Positions 33,217 to 41,379 of a stretch of 64,000 nucleotides of DNA are shown here, one piece after another. The notes beneath the pieces were generated by a model that worked only from the letters and a program-made list of their open reading frames with translations, searched no databases and was not told where the DNA came from. The translations under genes and the position numbers were made by a program. The stretch comes from Litorimonas sp964352855 (GTDB lineage Bacteria; Pseudomonadota; Alphaproteobacteria; Caulobacterales; Maricaulaceae), in NCBI GenBank assembly GCA_964352855.1, contig CAYGTR010000009.1, forward strand, positions 20,783 to 84,782, in the 5' to 3' direction. How positions within the stretch are numbered: the first letter of the stretch is position 1; each line of letters opens with the position of its first letter.

Positions 33217-34731
33217 TTAAACGGCGGCACCGTAATGTTTGAGAAATTCTGCGTGGGTTGGCATTTTTTGTGAGGCTTGTTCCATGGCGTTTCGCATTGA
33301 CTTTAGGCTGTGATTGACTTGCTCAGGGGGAAGGGTGGCAACGATAGGGTCATAGGTTTTCGGGATGATGTTTTGTCCGAGACAAACTGCAATCCAACTT
33401 GGCTTGGAAAACAACTCATCTTCATATCGGAAAATGCGGCCGGCTTCTTGGAATAGGTCTATTTTTCGCTGGAGGCTGTCAGGTATGCTCATTGTTCGGC
33501 AGTAGTTCCAAAAGGGACTATCATCGCGCTGGGTCGCCTTATAATGCAGGATGATAAAGTCGCGCACTTGATAAAATTCTTTGAGCATTTGTATGTTGTA
33601 TTCTTCTCTTACAGCATCAGACACATCGGCTGTCGGAAAGAGGCTAATGAAACGACTTATACCCATTTGAATGAGATAAAGTGAGGTTGATTCGAGGGGT
33701 TCTAAAAATCCAGCTGACAGGCCAATTGCGATACAGTTCTTATTCCAGAGAGTCTCGCGACAGCCTGTTTTAAAACGAATTTTTCGAGGCTCACTAAGGG
33801 GCTTACTGTCGAGACCTGCCATAAGGATGTGGATCGCCGTCTCATCATCCATAAACTGGCTGGAATAAATATGACCGTTGCCTGTGCGATGCTGTGTTGG
33901 AATGCGCCATTGCCACCCTGCCTCTTTCGCTGTTGATTTTGTATAGGGTAGGAGCGAACCAACCCGCTCGCTGGCAACTGTCTGCGCTGTATCGCAGGGA
34001 AGCCAGTGGCTCCAATCCGTAAAAGGCACGTTGAGTGTTTTTTCCGTGAGCAAGGCTCTGAAACCTGTACAATCAAAAAAGAAGTCACCGTCTATGGAAG
34101 TGCCGTCTTCTAGTGTTAAGTTTGAGATGTCGCCAGTTTCAGCTTTTTGATGCACCTCGATAACTTTGCCTTCACGACGCACGACGCCTCGTTCTTCGGC
34201 ATAGCGACGCAAATATTTCGCATAGAGCGTTGCATCGATATGATAGGCATATCGTAAATGTGACAGGACAGAGCGCGGGTTTGGATCCGGCAGTACGAAT
34301 TTGTCGCTTTCGGCAGCGACGGCACAAATACTATAATCCTGTAGAGGAGTAGGGTTGCCACTCGCTCTTGAGTAAAGCCAGTATTGATGAAAATCTATAC
34401 CTTGCATATCCACGCCATGATTACCAAAAGGATGGATATACGACTCTCCTTTTTTGCCCCAATCTATAAACTCAATGCCAAGCTTAAACGTGCCATTGGT
34501 TTCTTTCAGAAATTCAGCTTCATTGATTCCAAGCATAGAATTGAAGTTAATCATGTCGGGAATGGTGGCTTCTCCGACCCCGACGGTTCCGATTTGTTCG
34601 GACTCAATCAATGTGATTTGCACGGACCGCGGTGATAGCATACTAGACAGAGCCGCGGCGGTCATCCAGCCAGCTGACCCGCCACCCACAATAACGATGT
34701 TTTTTAAACCGCGTTGTTGAGTCTCAACCAT
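33217..34731 (-). CDS. Flavin-dependent halogenase homologue 2
   Basis: A 504-residue paralogue of its neighbours. It has IVGGGSAGWMTAAALSSML, VGVGEATIPDM, the active-site lysine K83 in GTFKLGIEFIDWG, the GWQWRIP motif, and FLEPLESTSLYLIQ with the catalytic Glu. Everything expected for activity is in place. Its start overlaps the stop of the diverged third paralogue by eight bases, so the genes are translationally coupled. The substrate is unknown; free tryptophan should not be assumed because the substrate-binding C-terminal parts differ among the paralogues. Confidence 0.88.
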   Translation of the reverse strand: MVETQQRGLKNIVIVGGGSAGWMTAAALSSMLSPRSVQITLIESEQIGTVGVGEATIPDMINFNSMLGINEAEFLKETNGTFKLGIEFIDWGKKGESYIHPFGNHGVDMQGIDFHQYWLYSRASGNPTPLQDYSICAVAAESDKFVLPDPNPRSVLSHLRYAYHIDATLYAKYLRRYAEERGVVRREGKVIEVHQKAETGDISNLTLEDGTSIDGDFFFDCTGFRALLTEKTLNVPFTDWSHWLPCDTAQTVASERVGSLLPYTKSTAKEAGWQWRIPTQHRTGNGHIYSSQFMDDETAIHILMAGLDSKPLSEPRKIRFKTGCRETLWNKNCIAIGLSAGFLEPLESTSLYLIQMGISRFISLFPTADVSDAVREEYNIQMLKEFYQVRDFIILHYKATQRDDSPFWNYCRTMSIPDSLQRKIDLFQEAGRIFRYEDELFSKPSWIAVCLGQNIIPKTYDPIVATLPPEQVNHSLKSMRNAMEQASQKMPTHAEFLKHYGAAV

Positions 34732-36202
34732 GTTTTTCCTTCAGATACTTCAGCAAGCCTAACATATAGACATGGAGCGGAGGCATTTTTTCAGCCATTT
34801 GAGTAATTGCTAAGCGCATTTGCGTCAGAGTTTTCTCAATTTTGTCTTTTTCAATTCTGTCAGCCAAAGGATCATAGCGTTTTGGTATATGTCCTAAACC
34901 AAAATGTAATATAGCCCAGTCCTGCTGATTAAAAGGCTCATAATCATATTTCACAAAGACACCACGGCTCTTGAACTGTGAGATTTTTGCTTCTAGTTTT
35001 TCGCAAACGGGTTCTTTTTGAGCGGCGCTCCAATAAGGTGTATCGGGTAAGCCTTCGATTGTGAAGAACGCGCGTTGGAATAGACCGGCATGCATATAGT
35101 CATCCGTAAAGCGGCGATTATATTCACGACTGTCAATTCTCATATCGTCGGACACCGGAAATAATTCGAGAAGTCGGCAGATGTCGCGTTGAAGCAACAT
35201 GATAGGCGCGGGGGTTAAAGGCTCCATTATAGCCGCACTATGGCCAAGAGAGAGACAATTCCCCTCCCAAGCTTTGTCGAGATGTCCAACTTTCACATCA
35301 ATTATTTTGCGATTTTCCTCTCCGGGAAGGTCTAAAATATCACCTTGGGTTTCAGGGGCACAAATCGTCAGATAGCTCAGACATTGACGGAGAGGTGTTT
35401 CTGAATTCCAACCATATTCAGTCGCGGTCAGTGTGCGCTTAACCGCACCGAGAGTTTCGGATTTTTCAAATGAGGAAAGGGCGCGCAATTCTCGATTGCC
35501 GTGCCAATCACGTTTGCCCGAAGTGGCTAAAATTGCTTCTTGGCCTGAGCAATCAATATAAAAATCAGCTTTGAGAGTCGTGCCGTCGTCAAGTGATAAA
35601 GACAGGACTATTTCATTCTCGCGATTAATGGCTTTGATGGATTGTTTTATCTGTTTGACCCGCGTTTTTGTCAGAACCGTCTTAAAGAAGTCTGTCCAGC
35701 TTTTAGGGGAGAACTGATAACCATATTCGACACTGGCGAGCGGTATTTTCCGACCTTCTGGAGGGTGTGCGAAAACCCCATGCTCTGCGGCTTGCACTGA
35801 CATTATGTATGGCTCGAGACTGCACGGCCTTGCGGACGTCTGATGATGCCGTATGACGAAGTGATGGAAGTCTACACCCTCAAATATAGGGAGGGGAATG
35901 TGAAAGCTCTGAGTCCAATATCGCTTTTGGAGGCCCCAATTTTCATAGCGCGTTCCCAGAGAGAAAGCGGTATCGGTTTCCAGAAGCAGTTCGGGCTCTG
36001 TAATGCCTAGGCTCAGTAAAAAATCATAGCTCGTTTGCGATGTCACATTGCCGTAGAACACATCTGTTGCATCGGCGTCAGCTGTATCGATGAGCGTGAT
36101 CTCAATGTCATTAGGCAATCTATTCGCTAAAGCAATAGCGCACATATTGCCTACTAATCCACCTCCGCAGATGATAACTTTATTTAGAGGCGTATCACTC
36201 AT
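34724..36202 (-). CDS. Diverged halogenase-fold flavoprotein without catalytic residues
   Basis: A 492-residue member of the same family by overall alignment (ICGGGLVGNMCAIALANRLP; DFYIDCSGQEAILA; LGHSAAIMEPLTPAPIMLLQ), but strongly altered. The halogenase lysine is replaced by Ser81 (TAFSLGTRYENWG), GWxWxIP reads YGWNSETP, and the LES with the catalytic Glu reads LTP. VGVGEATIP is also lost (VFYGNVTSQTS). FAD may still bind, but halogenation looks impossible. It is kept intact and in frame inside the operon, four bases after paralogue 4 and overlapping paralogue 2, so it probably has a new role, perhaps as a partner protein. Confidence 0.8.
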   Translation of the reverse strand: MSDTPLNKVIICGGGLVGNMCAIALANRLPNDIEITLIDTADADATDVFYGNVTSQTSYDFLLSLGITEPELLLETDTAFSLGTRYENWGLQKRYWTQSFHIPLPIFEGVDFHHFVIRHHQTSARPCSLEPYIMSVQAAEHGVFAHPPEGRKIPLASVEYGYQFSPKSWTDFFKTVLTKTRVKQIKQSIKAINRENEIVLSLSLDDGTTLKADFYIDCSGQEAILATSGKRDWHGNRELRALSSFEKSETLGAVKRTLTATEYGWNSETPLRQCLSYLTICAPETQGDILDLPGEENRKIIDVKVGHLDKAWEGNCLSLGHSAAIMEPLTPAPIMLLQRDICRLLELFPVSDDMRIDSREYNRRFTDDYMHAGLFQRAFFTIEGLPDTPYWSAAQKEPVCEKLEAKISQFKSRGVFVKYDYEPFNQQDWAILHFGLGHIPKRYDPLADRIEKDKIEKTLTQMRLAITQMAEKMPPLHVYMLGLLKYLKEKHG

Positions 36203-36206
36203 CCCG

Positions 36207-37754
36207 CTATCGTAATTCCATTGATGATTTTATTGGCTGCGCGGTCAGGGGCGCGACTTGTGATGACGCACCATATTGTGCCAAGAAAGTCGCGTGATCA
36301 GGTGTTTGCTCCACGGCTAAATGGCTCGCGGCCTTAATGGCTTTGGCTTTGGCCTGAATATCTGAGAATGACATTGCGTTGGCTCTCATATCGTAGCCTT
36401 TGGGCAGAAGGTTTTGCCCCGTCATGACGGCGACCCAACTTGGCGGCAGAAACACCCCTTGCTCATAGCGCAGAACATAACCTCTAGCGGTCCAAGCTTC
36501 GAGCTTTTCTTGTAAGCTGTCCGGCAGTGTCATATCGCGGAAATAACGCCACATTTCACTGTCATTACGTTGGGTGGCGACATAATGTAAGAGAAGGAAG
36601 TCTCGTACGCGGTCAAAATTCAGATCCATGCGCCGATTATATTCCTGTGCATCCGTGACGTCACAACGCTTAGTTGGGAACAGCTCAATCAGCGCCGTAA
36701 TGCCTTCTTGAATAAGATGTATTGAGGTCGACTCGAGTGGTTCTAAAAAGCCCCCTGACAAGCCTATGGCAACAACATTCTTATTCCAAAGCTTTCGACG
36801 TTTTCCGGTTTTAAAATAAAGCTGCTTTGGCTCGGCTAAAGCGGGGCCTTCTAGCGTGCTCATGAGCTGATGGGTAGCTTCGTCATCTGAAATATATTCA
36901 TTCCAATATACATGCCCGTTTCCCGTGCGGTGCTGTAGGGGTATGCGCCATTGCCACCCTGCTTTTCGAGCTGTTGCTCTTGTGTAGGGTAGGCTTTGAC
37001 CACGCGCTTCGCACGGCACCGCAACGGCCCGGTTGCAAGGAAGCCATTCGCTCCAATCGTCATAGCCGGTTTCAAGAACTTGTTCGATTAAGACTCCTCG
37101 GAAACCTGAACAATCAACAAAGAGGTCTGCTTCAATGACTGTTCCGTCTTCGAGTGTAATCGATTTCACAAAGCCCGTTTGGGGCGTCAATGCTGTATCA
37201 ACGGCCTTACCTTCGATACGCTTCACCCCATTGTTTTCACAATATTTCCGCAAGAACTTTGCATAGAGGCTGGAGTCAAATTGATAGGCATAGCCAAAAT
37301 TTGATCCGATTTTTGTGACGTCTTGTCCCGGGAGTCTAAATTTACCCGCCTCTGCCGCTAAGATCGGATATGAGTAGTCGTCAAGGCGATTTTTGTGACC
37401 TTTCTGCAACAGTCGGAGCCAAAAATGATAAAAATCAATCCCATCAATTGGCTCTCCATAATCTCCAAAAGGATGTATATAACTATCGCCTAAACGACCC
37501 CAATCGCAAAATTCAATACCCATTTTAAACGTTGCACAGGTCTCACGCATGAACTCGCACTCATCAATTCCAAGCGCGTTATTAAAGAACCGAATGTGGG
37601 GCAAAGTGGCTTCGCCGACTCCGACAGTGCCAATCTGATCGGATTCCACAAGCTCTATGGATATATTTAAACCTTTGAATTTATTAGATAATCCAGCAGC
37701 TGTCATCCAACCTGCTGTTCCGCCGCCAAGGATGCAGATTTTTTCAATATTCAT
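36207..37754 (-). CDS. Flavin-dependent halogenase homologue 4, first in operon
   Basis: A 515-residue halogenase-like flavoprotein with ILGGGTAGWMTAAGLSNKFK, VGVGEATLPHI, active-site lysine K77 in ATFKMGIEFCDWG, GWQWRIP and FLEPLESTSIHLIQ. It is the first gene of the minus-strand operon 37754-31667 and starts 18 bases from an operator-like palindrome (37773-37788), within the promoter shared with the divergent TonB receptor. The C-terminus is about ten residues longer than in its paralogues. Confidence 0.88.
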   Translation of the reverse strand: MNIEKICILGGGTAGWMTAAGLSNKFKGLNISIELVESDQIGTVGVGEATLPHIRFFNNALGIDECEFMRETCATFKMGIEFCDWGRLGDSYIHPFGDYGEPIDGIDFYHFWLRLLQKGHKNRLDDYSYPILAAEAGKFRLPGQDVTKIGSNFGYAYQFDSSLYAKFLRKYCENNGVKRIEGKAVDTALTPQTGFVKSITLEDGTVIEADLFVDCSGFRGVLIEQVLETGYDDWSEWLPCNRAVAVPCEARGQSLPYTRATARKAGWQWRIPLQHRTGNGHVYWNEYISDDEATHQLMSTLEGPALAEPKQLYFKTGKRRKLWNKNVVAIGLSGGFLEPLESTSIHLIQEGITALIELFPTKRCDVTDAQEYNRRMDLNFDRVRDFLLLHYVATQRNDSEMWRYFRDMTLPDSLQEKLEAWTARGYVLRYEQGVFLPPSWVAVMTGQNLLPKGYDMRANAMSFSDIQAKAKAIKAASHLAVEQTPDHATFLAQYGASSQVAPLTAQPIKSSMELR

Positions 37755-37772
37755 AAATGCTCCTTTCCGTCT

Positions 37773-37788
37773 ATGATAGCGCTGTCAT
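37773..37788 (-). promoter_or_regulatory. LacI-type operator, halogenase side
   Basis: ATGATAGCGCTGTCAT is a near-palindrome that differs by one base from the core TGACAGCGCTGTCA. It lies 18 bases before the halogenase operon start, where a bound repressor would block transcription. Confidence 0.65.
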
Positions 37789-37939
37789 ATCGCTAACGTA
37801 AAATTTAGATGAGCGCTAGGGTCTGAGCGCCAAACTCCCTCGGATTTAGCTATGTCAAAATGCCGCCTGAAATCGTCCAACGAAAAACACCTTCGAGCAC
37901 GTCAAAACTTATTATCCACATTTGATAGTTATCAAACCT

Positions 37940-37959
37940 ATTTGACAGCGCTGTCAAAT
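37940..37959 (+). promoter_or_regulatory. LacI-type operator, perfect palindrome
   Basis: ATTTGACAGCGCTGTCAAAT is a perfect 20-base palindrome with the CG centre typical of LacI-family operators. A weaker relative, TTTGATAGTTATCAAA, lies at 37921-37936. The site is 129 bases before the TonB receptor GTG and is probably shared by both divergent operons. The same core is in front of zwf. Confidence 0.8.
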
Positions 37960-38088
37960 TAGGCTCTAAAACACGATAAGGGGAAGATTCTAATATTTAT
38001 AAACTATGTAAATATTATTCAAATCCCTCAAAAAGAGGCTCTTAAAGAGCATTAATAAACCCAGAATGGGTACAAGGGAGAGATATCA

Positions 38089-41000
38089 GTGAATTTGAAA
38101 TCCAATACCAATAGCACAGCTATTGACAAACTGAGTAAGCTAACATTGCTAGGGACAACAGCATTAATTGCCAGTTTTGGCACAATTCAAATGGCATATG
38201 CACAAGATGATACAACTGTTGCCGACGAGGGGGTCGATGAGATTGTTGCTACAGGTATTCGTCAGTCTTTGAAACAGGCGCGAGACCTGAAACGAAATGC
38301 GGACACAGCTATAGACTCGATTACGGCATCAGATGTTGGCGCGCTTCCTGATTTGTCTGTTGCTGAAGCACTTGCGCGTGTGCCCGGTGTGGTTGTGCAG
38401 CGTTTCGATATTACATCGAATAATGGGGGTGATTTCCCGTCCCCAGAAGGCGGCGGCAACCTAGTCCGAGGTCTTACGCTTGTACGCTCAGAGTATAATG
38501 GCCGCGACGCATTTTCTGCCAATGGCGGTCGCTCACTGGATTTTGGTACTGTTCCGCCAGAATTGATTGGCGCTGTTGATGTTTATAAAAACTCATCAGC
38601 TGACCTGATCGAAGGCGGTATCGGCGGTACGATTAACTTACGTACGCTTGAGCCCTTCGACAGAGAAGGTCTCGTTGCTGTTGCGTCAGTTGATGGCACA
38701 TATACAGACCTTCGTGATGAATGGGCACCGGATTACAGTGTTCTTCTGGGTAATCGTTGGGATACAGACGCGGGCGAATTTGGTCTTTTGGGTTCGTTTT
38801 CGTCCTCTGAACTCAAATCTGATCTTCACGGTTTTCAAATAGGTCAATTATTTCCAATCACTGTTAATGGTCAGACAATCGCGGCACCGGGCGGATTTCA
38901 ACTTCGTACAAATGACGTTGATCGCGGACGAGACAGTTATTATGTAGCTGGTCAGTGGCGTGATAAATCTGGCGATCTTCAACTTACGGCAAAATACTCA
39001 TTAATTGAAAATGATGTAAACAGTAATGAGCGTACATTAGAATATTTTGGTGATGGTGAAAGCTTTAACCAATATGAGTTTGTTGACAGCTTCTTACCAA
39101 ATAATGTTACCAGCAGGCCTTTTACATCGGCTGGGATACCGTTGTGTAATGGATCCAATGATCCGACGGGCAATACAAGTGATCCAACATGTGAGCGGAC
39201 GCAGGCTGTAACGGGGCTTTATGATCAAGGTATTATCTCCAACCAATTACGTGACTGGACGGGGGCACGCGGCGCAAACTTTACAAATCTTGGTATTAAT
39301 CAAATAGATAATTCTCAAACAGATGATTTAAGCTTGAATATCAAATGGCGCCCATCTGATCAGTGGTACGTCAATTTAGACGCACATAGAACGACAGCTG
39401 AATTTGATCGTTCACGCCTGTGGGCGGGATCGCGTTTCTTCTCAGATTTTACCGTGAATGCAGACCTAGACAATCCACAGGTACGTTTGATTCCTGATGC
39501 GACGAGTAACCCGACCGTTCGGTCCGAGACTCCTCCAACAGGCAATACGGATTTAACAGACCCAAGAAATTCTTACCTTTTATTTGCTGCGGATGAATTC
39601 CAAGACAATGAAGGCGATATGTATGCTGTTCGTGGAGACGTCGAATATGAATTCGAGAGTGATGGATGGTTTGATAAAATCAAATTTGGTGCCCGTTTTG
39701 CCGATCGTGATCAAGTTAACCGGGCTGCCGGTCTAAACTGGGCGGCAGTTGCTCCGCCTTGGGCTGGTGGTGGTTATCTACCATTTTCCGATCTGCAACA
39801 GTCAACATTTGAAGTCGTCGATTTCTCTAACTTCTTTCGTGGCGGAGTTGTTCAAGGAGATAACACATCTGTCGTGTTTGCGGACCGTAACCTAATTCAG
39901 AATTATGATGCTTTCGTCGCTGCCATCCAGGGCGAGCCTCTTATTACTGGTGATGGTCGTAACCCTGACTGGTCTCCACTTCGCAATACGGAAGGTGTTG
40001 TTGACTATGCAGGACGCGGTCAAATTGGCGATATTAATGAGAAGACGCAGAACTATTATGCTCGCCTAGATTTTGGTAATGAATTTAGTAATGGCATGTC
40101 GCTAGAAGGTAATATTGGTATTCGTTATTCAAATACTGATGTGACGTCTATTGGTGACTTTGTCTTTGCATCTCTTGCGTCTGAAGCTTTTGATAATGGC
40201 GGGGATCCTAATGAAGGCGACTTACAGACTTTAGAGTTTACCCCGGAATCTCTCGCTTATTCACAGCAAGACACAATTAATCAAATTGCTGAAAGTTCTG
40301 ATGATCGTTGGCTTCCTTCACTTAACGTCAAATGGAACTTGAATGATGAAACGCTTATTCGTTTTGCTGCGAGTGAAGCGATTACACGTCCGAATATTGC
40401 CCAACTTCGCGTTGAGAGAACGGCTGTCGTACAGAGGCAATTTATTAATTCTGATGATCCAACACTTCCAGTCGATGAAAGACTAATTGATATTAATCCT
40501 GTTCAAATCAATGTCTTTGGTGGCAATCCAGATTTGAAGCCGATTGAGGCAACGAATTTAGACTTATCTATTGAGCATTATTACGGAGACAATAACTCTC
40601 TGACCCTATCATTGTTCCACAAAGATATTCGTAATAATATTATCTATGCGCAGGAGACGATTGGGACAGAAACACTCGATGGCGTGACGATACCTGTGGT
40701 CTTTAACGGTGATATCAACCAAGATGAAGCTACAATTAAAGGCTTCGAGGTGGCGTATCAGCAGTTCTATGACGGATTGCCCGGCATTTTGGGTAACCTT
40801 GGTATTCAAGCGAACTATACCTTCATTGATGCGAAAACGAACGCGCCGACGCCAAATGTGTCTGAAGGGGACCCTAACTTCAACTTCGAGCGGATATTCC
40901 GTTACGGCGTAGAAGACTTCTTAGGTCTCTCTGAACATACGGCTAACTTGATCGGTATTTACGAAGATGAGAAACTTGAAATGCGCCTAGCTTATAACTG

Positions 41001-41253
41001 GCGTTCAGAATATCTGAGCTCGTATCGTGACTTTGTAACCGGCAACCCGATTTATCAACAGCCCACGGGTTATCTCGATGGATCAATCAAGTATAACTTC
41101 ACTGACAACTTCCAAATTCGTGCGCAAATTGCCAATATCACGAATGAGAGAGCGAATGCAGAGCAACAAATTGATGCGTCTGGTCAGCGCTTTGGTCGGA
41201 CGAGCTTCGTCGGTGACCGCCGGATCAGAATTGGTGCACGCTACCAATTCTAA
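38089..41253 (+). CDS. TonB-dependent receptor, probable saccharide importer
   Basis: A 1054-residue outer-membrane receptor from a GTG start with AAGGGAGAG upstream. A signal peptide ends near QMAYAQ. The plug has VDEIVATGIRQSLKQA, ALPDLSVAEALARVPGV and DLIEGGIGGTINLRT; the barrel ends in RRIRIGARYQF. This long type is the carbohydrate-associated receptor family of Caulobacterales and Xanthomonadales. Gene context (GH3 beta-glucosidase downstream, glucose pathway, LacI operators) suggests transport of beta-glucosides or glucan oligomers. A strong terminator follows at 41283. Confidence 0.9.
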   Translation: MNLKSNTNSTAIDKLSKLTLLGTTALIASFGTIQMAYAQDDTTVADEGVDEIVATGIRQSLKQARDLKRNADTAIDSITASDVGALPDLSVAEALARVPGVVVQRFDITSNNGGDFPSPEGGGNLVRGLTLVRSEYNGRDAFSANGGRSLDFGTVPPELIGAVDVYKNSSADLIEGGIGGTINLRTLEPFDREGLVAVASVDGTYTDLRDEWAPDYSVLLGNRWDTDAGEFGLLGSFSSSELKSDLHGFQIGQLFPITVNGQTIAAPGGFQLRTNDVDRGRDSYYVAGQWRDKSGDLQLTAKYSLIENDVNSNERTLEYFGDGESFNQYEFVDSFLPNNVTSRPFTSAGIPLCNGSNDPTGNTSDPTCERTQAVTGLYDQGIISNQLRDWTGARGANFTNLGINQIDNSQTDDLSLNIKWRPSDQWYVNLDAHRTTAEFDRSRLWAGSRFFSDFTVNADLDNPQVRLIPDATSNPTVRSETPPTGNTDLTDPRNSYLLFAADEFQDNEGDMYAVRGDVEYEFESDGWFDKIKFGARFADRDQVNRAAGLNWAAVAPPWAGGGYLPFSDLQQSTFEVVDFSNFFRGGVVQGDNTSVVFADRNLIQNYDAFVAAIQGEPLITGDGRNPDWSPLRNTEGVVDYAGRGQIGDINEKTQNYYARLDFGNEFSNGMSLEGNIGIRYSNTDVTSIGDFVFASLASEAFDNGGDPNEGDLQTLEFTPESLAYSQQDTINQIAESSDDRWLPSLNVKWNLNDETLIRFAASEAITRPNIAQLRVERTAVVQRQFINSDDPTLPVDERLIDINPVQINVFGGNPDLKPIEATNLDLSIEHYYGDNNSLTLSLFHKDIRNNIIYAQETIGTETLDGVTIPVVFNGDINQDEATIKGFEVAYQQFYDGLPGILGNLGIQANYTFIDAKTNAPTPNVSEGDPNFNFERIFRYGVEDFLGLSEHTANLIGIYEDEKLEMRLAYNWRSEYLSSYRDFVTGNPIYQQPTGYLDGSIKYNFTDNFQIRAQIANITNERANAEQQIDASGQRFGRTSFVGDRRIRIGARYQF

Positions 41254-41282
41254 CTTTCGCGCGATTAAATTAAATGCATTCT

Positions 41283-41308
41283 AAAAAGAGGGGTCTTCCC
41301 CTCTTTTT
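41283..41308 (+). terminator. Rho-independent terminator after TonB receptor
   Basis: AAAAAGAGGGG (41283-41293) and CCCCTCTTTTT (41298-41308) form a perfect 11-base stem with loop TCTT and a built-in T-run. It separates the receptor from the GH3 gene. Confidence 0.9.
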
Positions 41309-41379
41309 ACATTGACTGACTATCATTGGTGTAAAACCATATCGGAATTAAAGACTGACATAATTTGAGAGAGACTCTT

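Noticed and set aside
31667..37754. A halogenated natural-product gene cluster
   Set aside because: No polyketide, peptide or other biosynthetic genes are adjacent; the context is sugar uptake and glucose catabolism.
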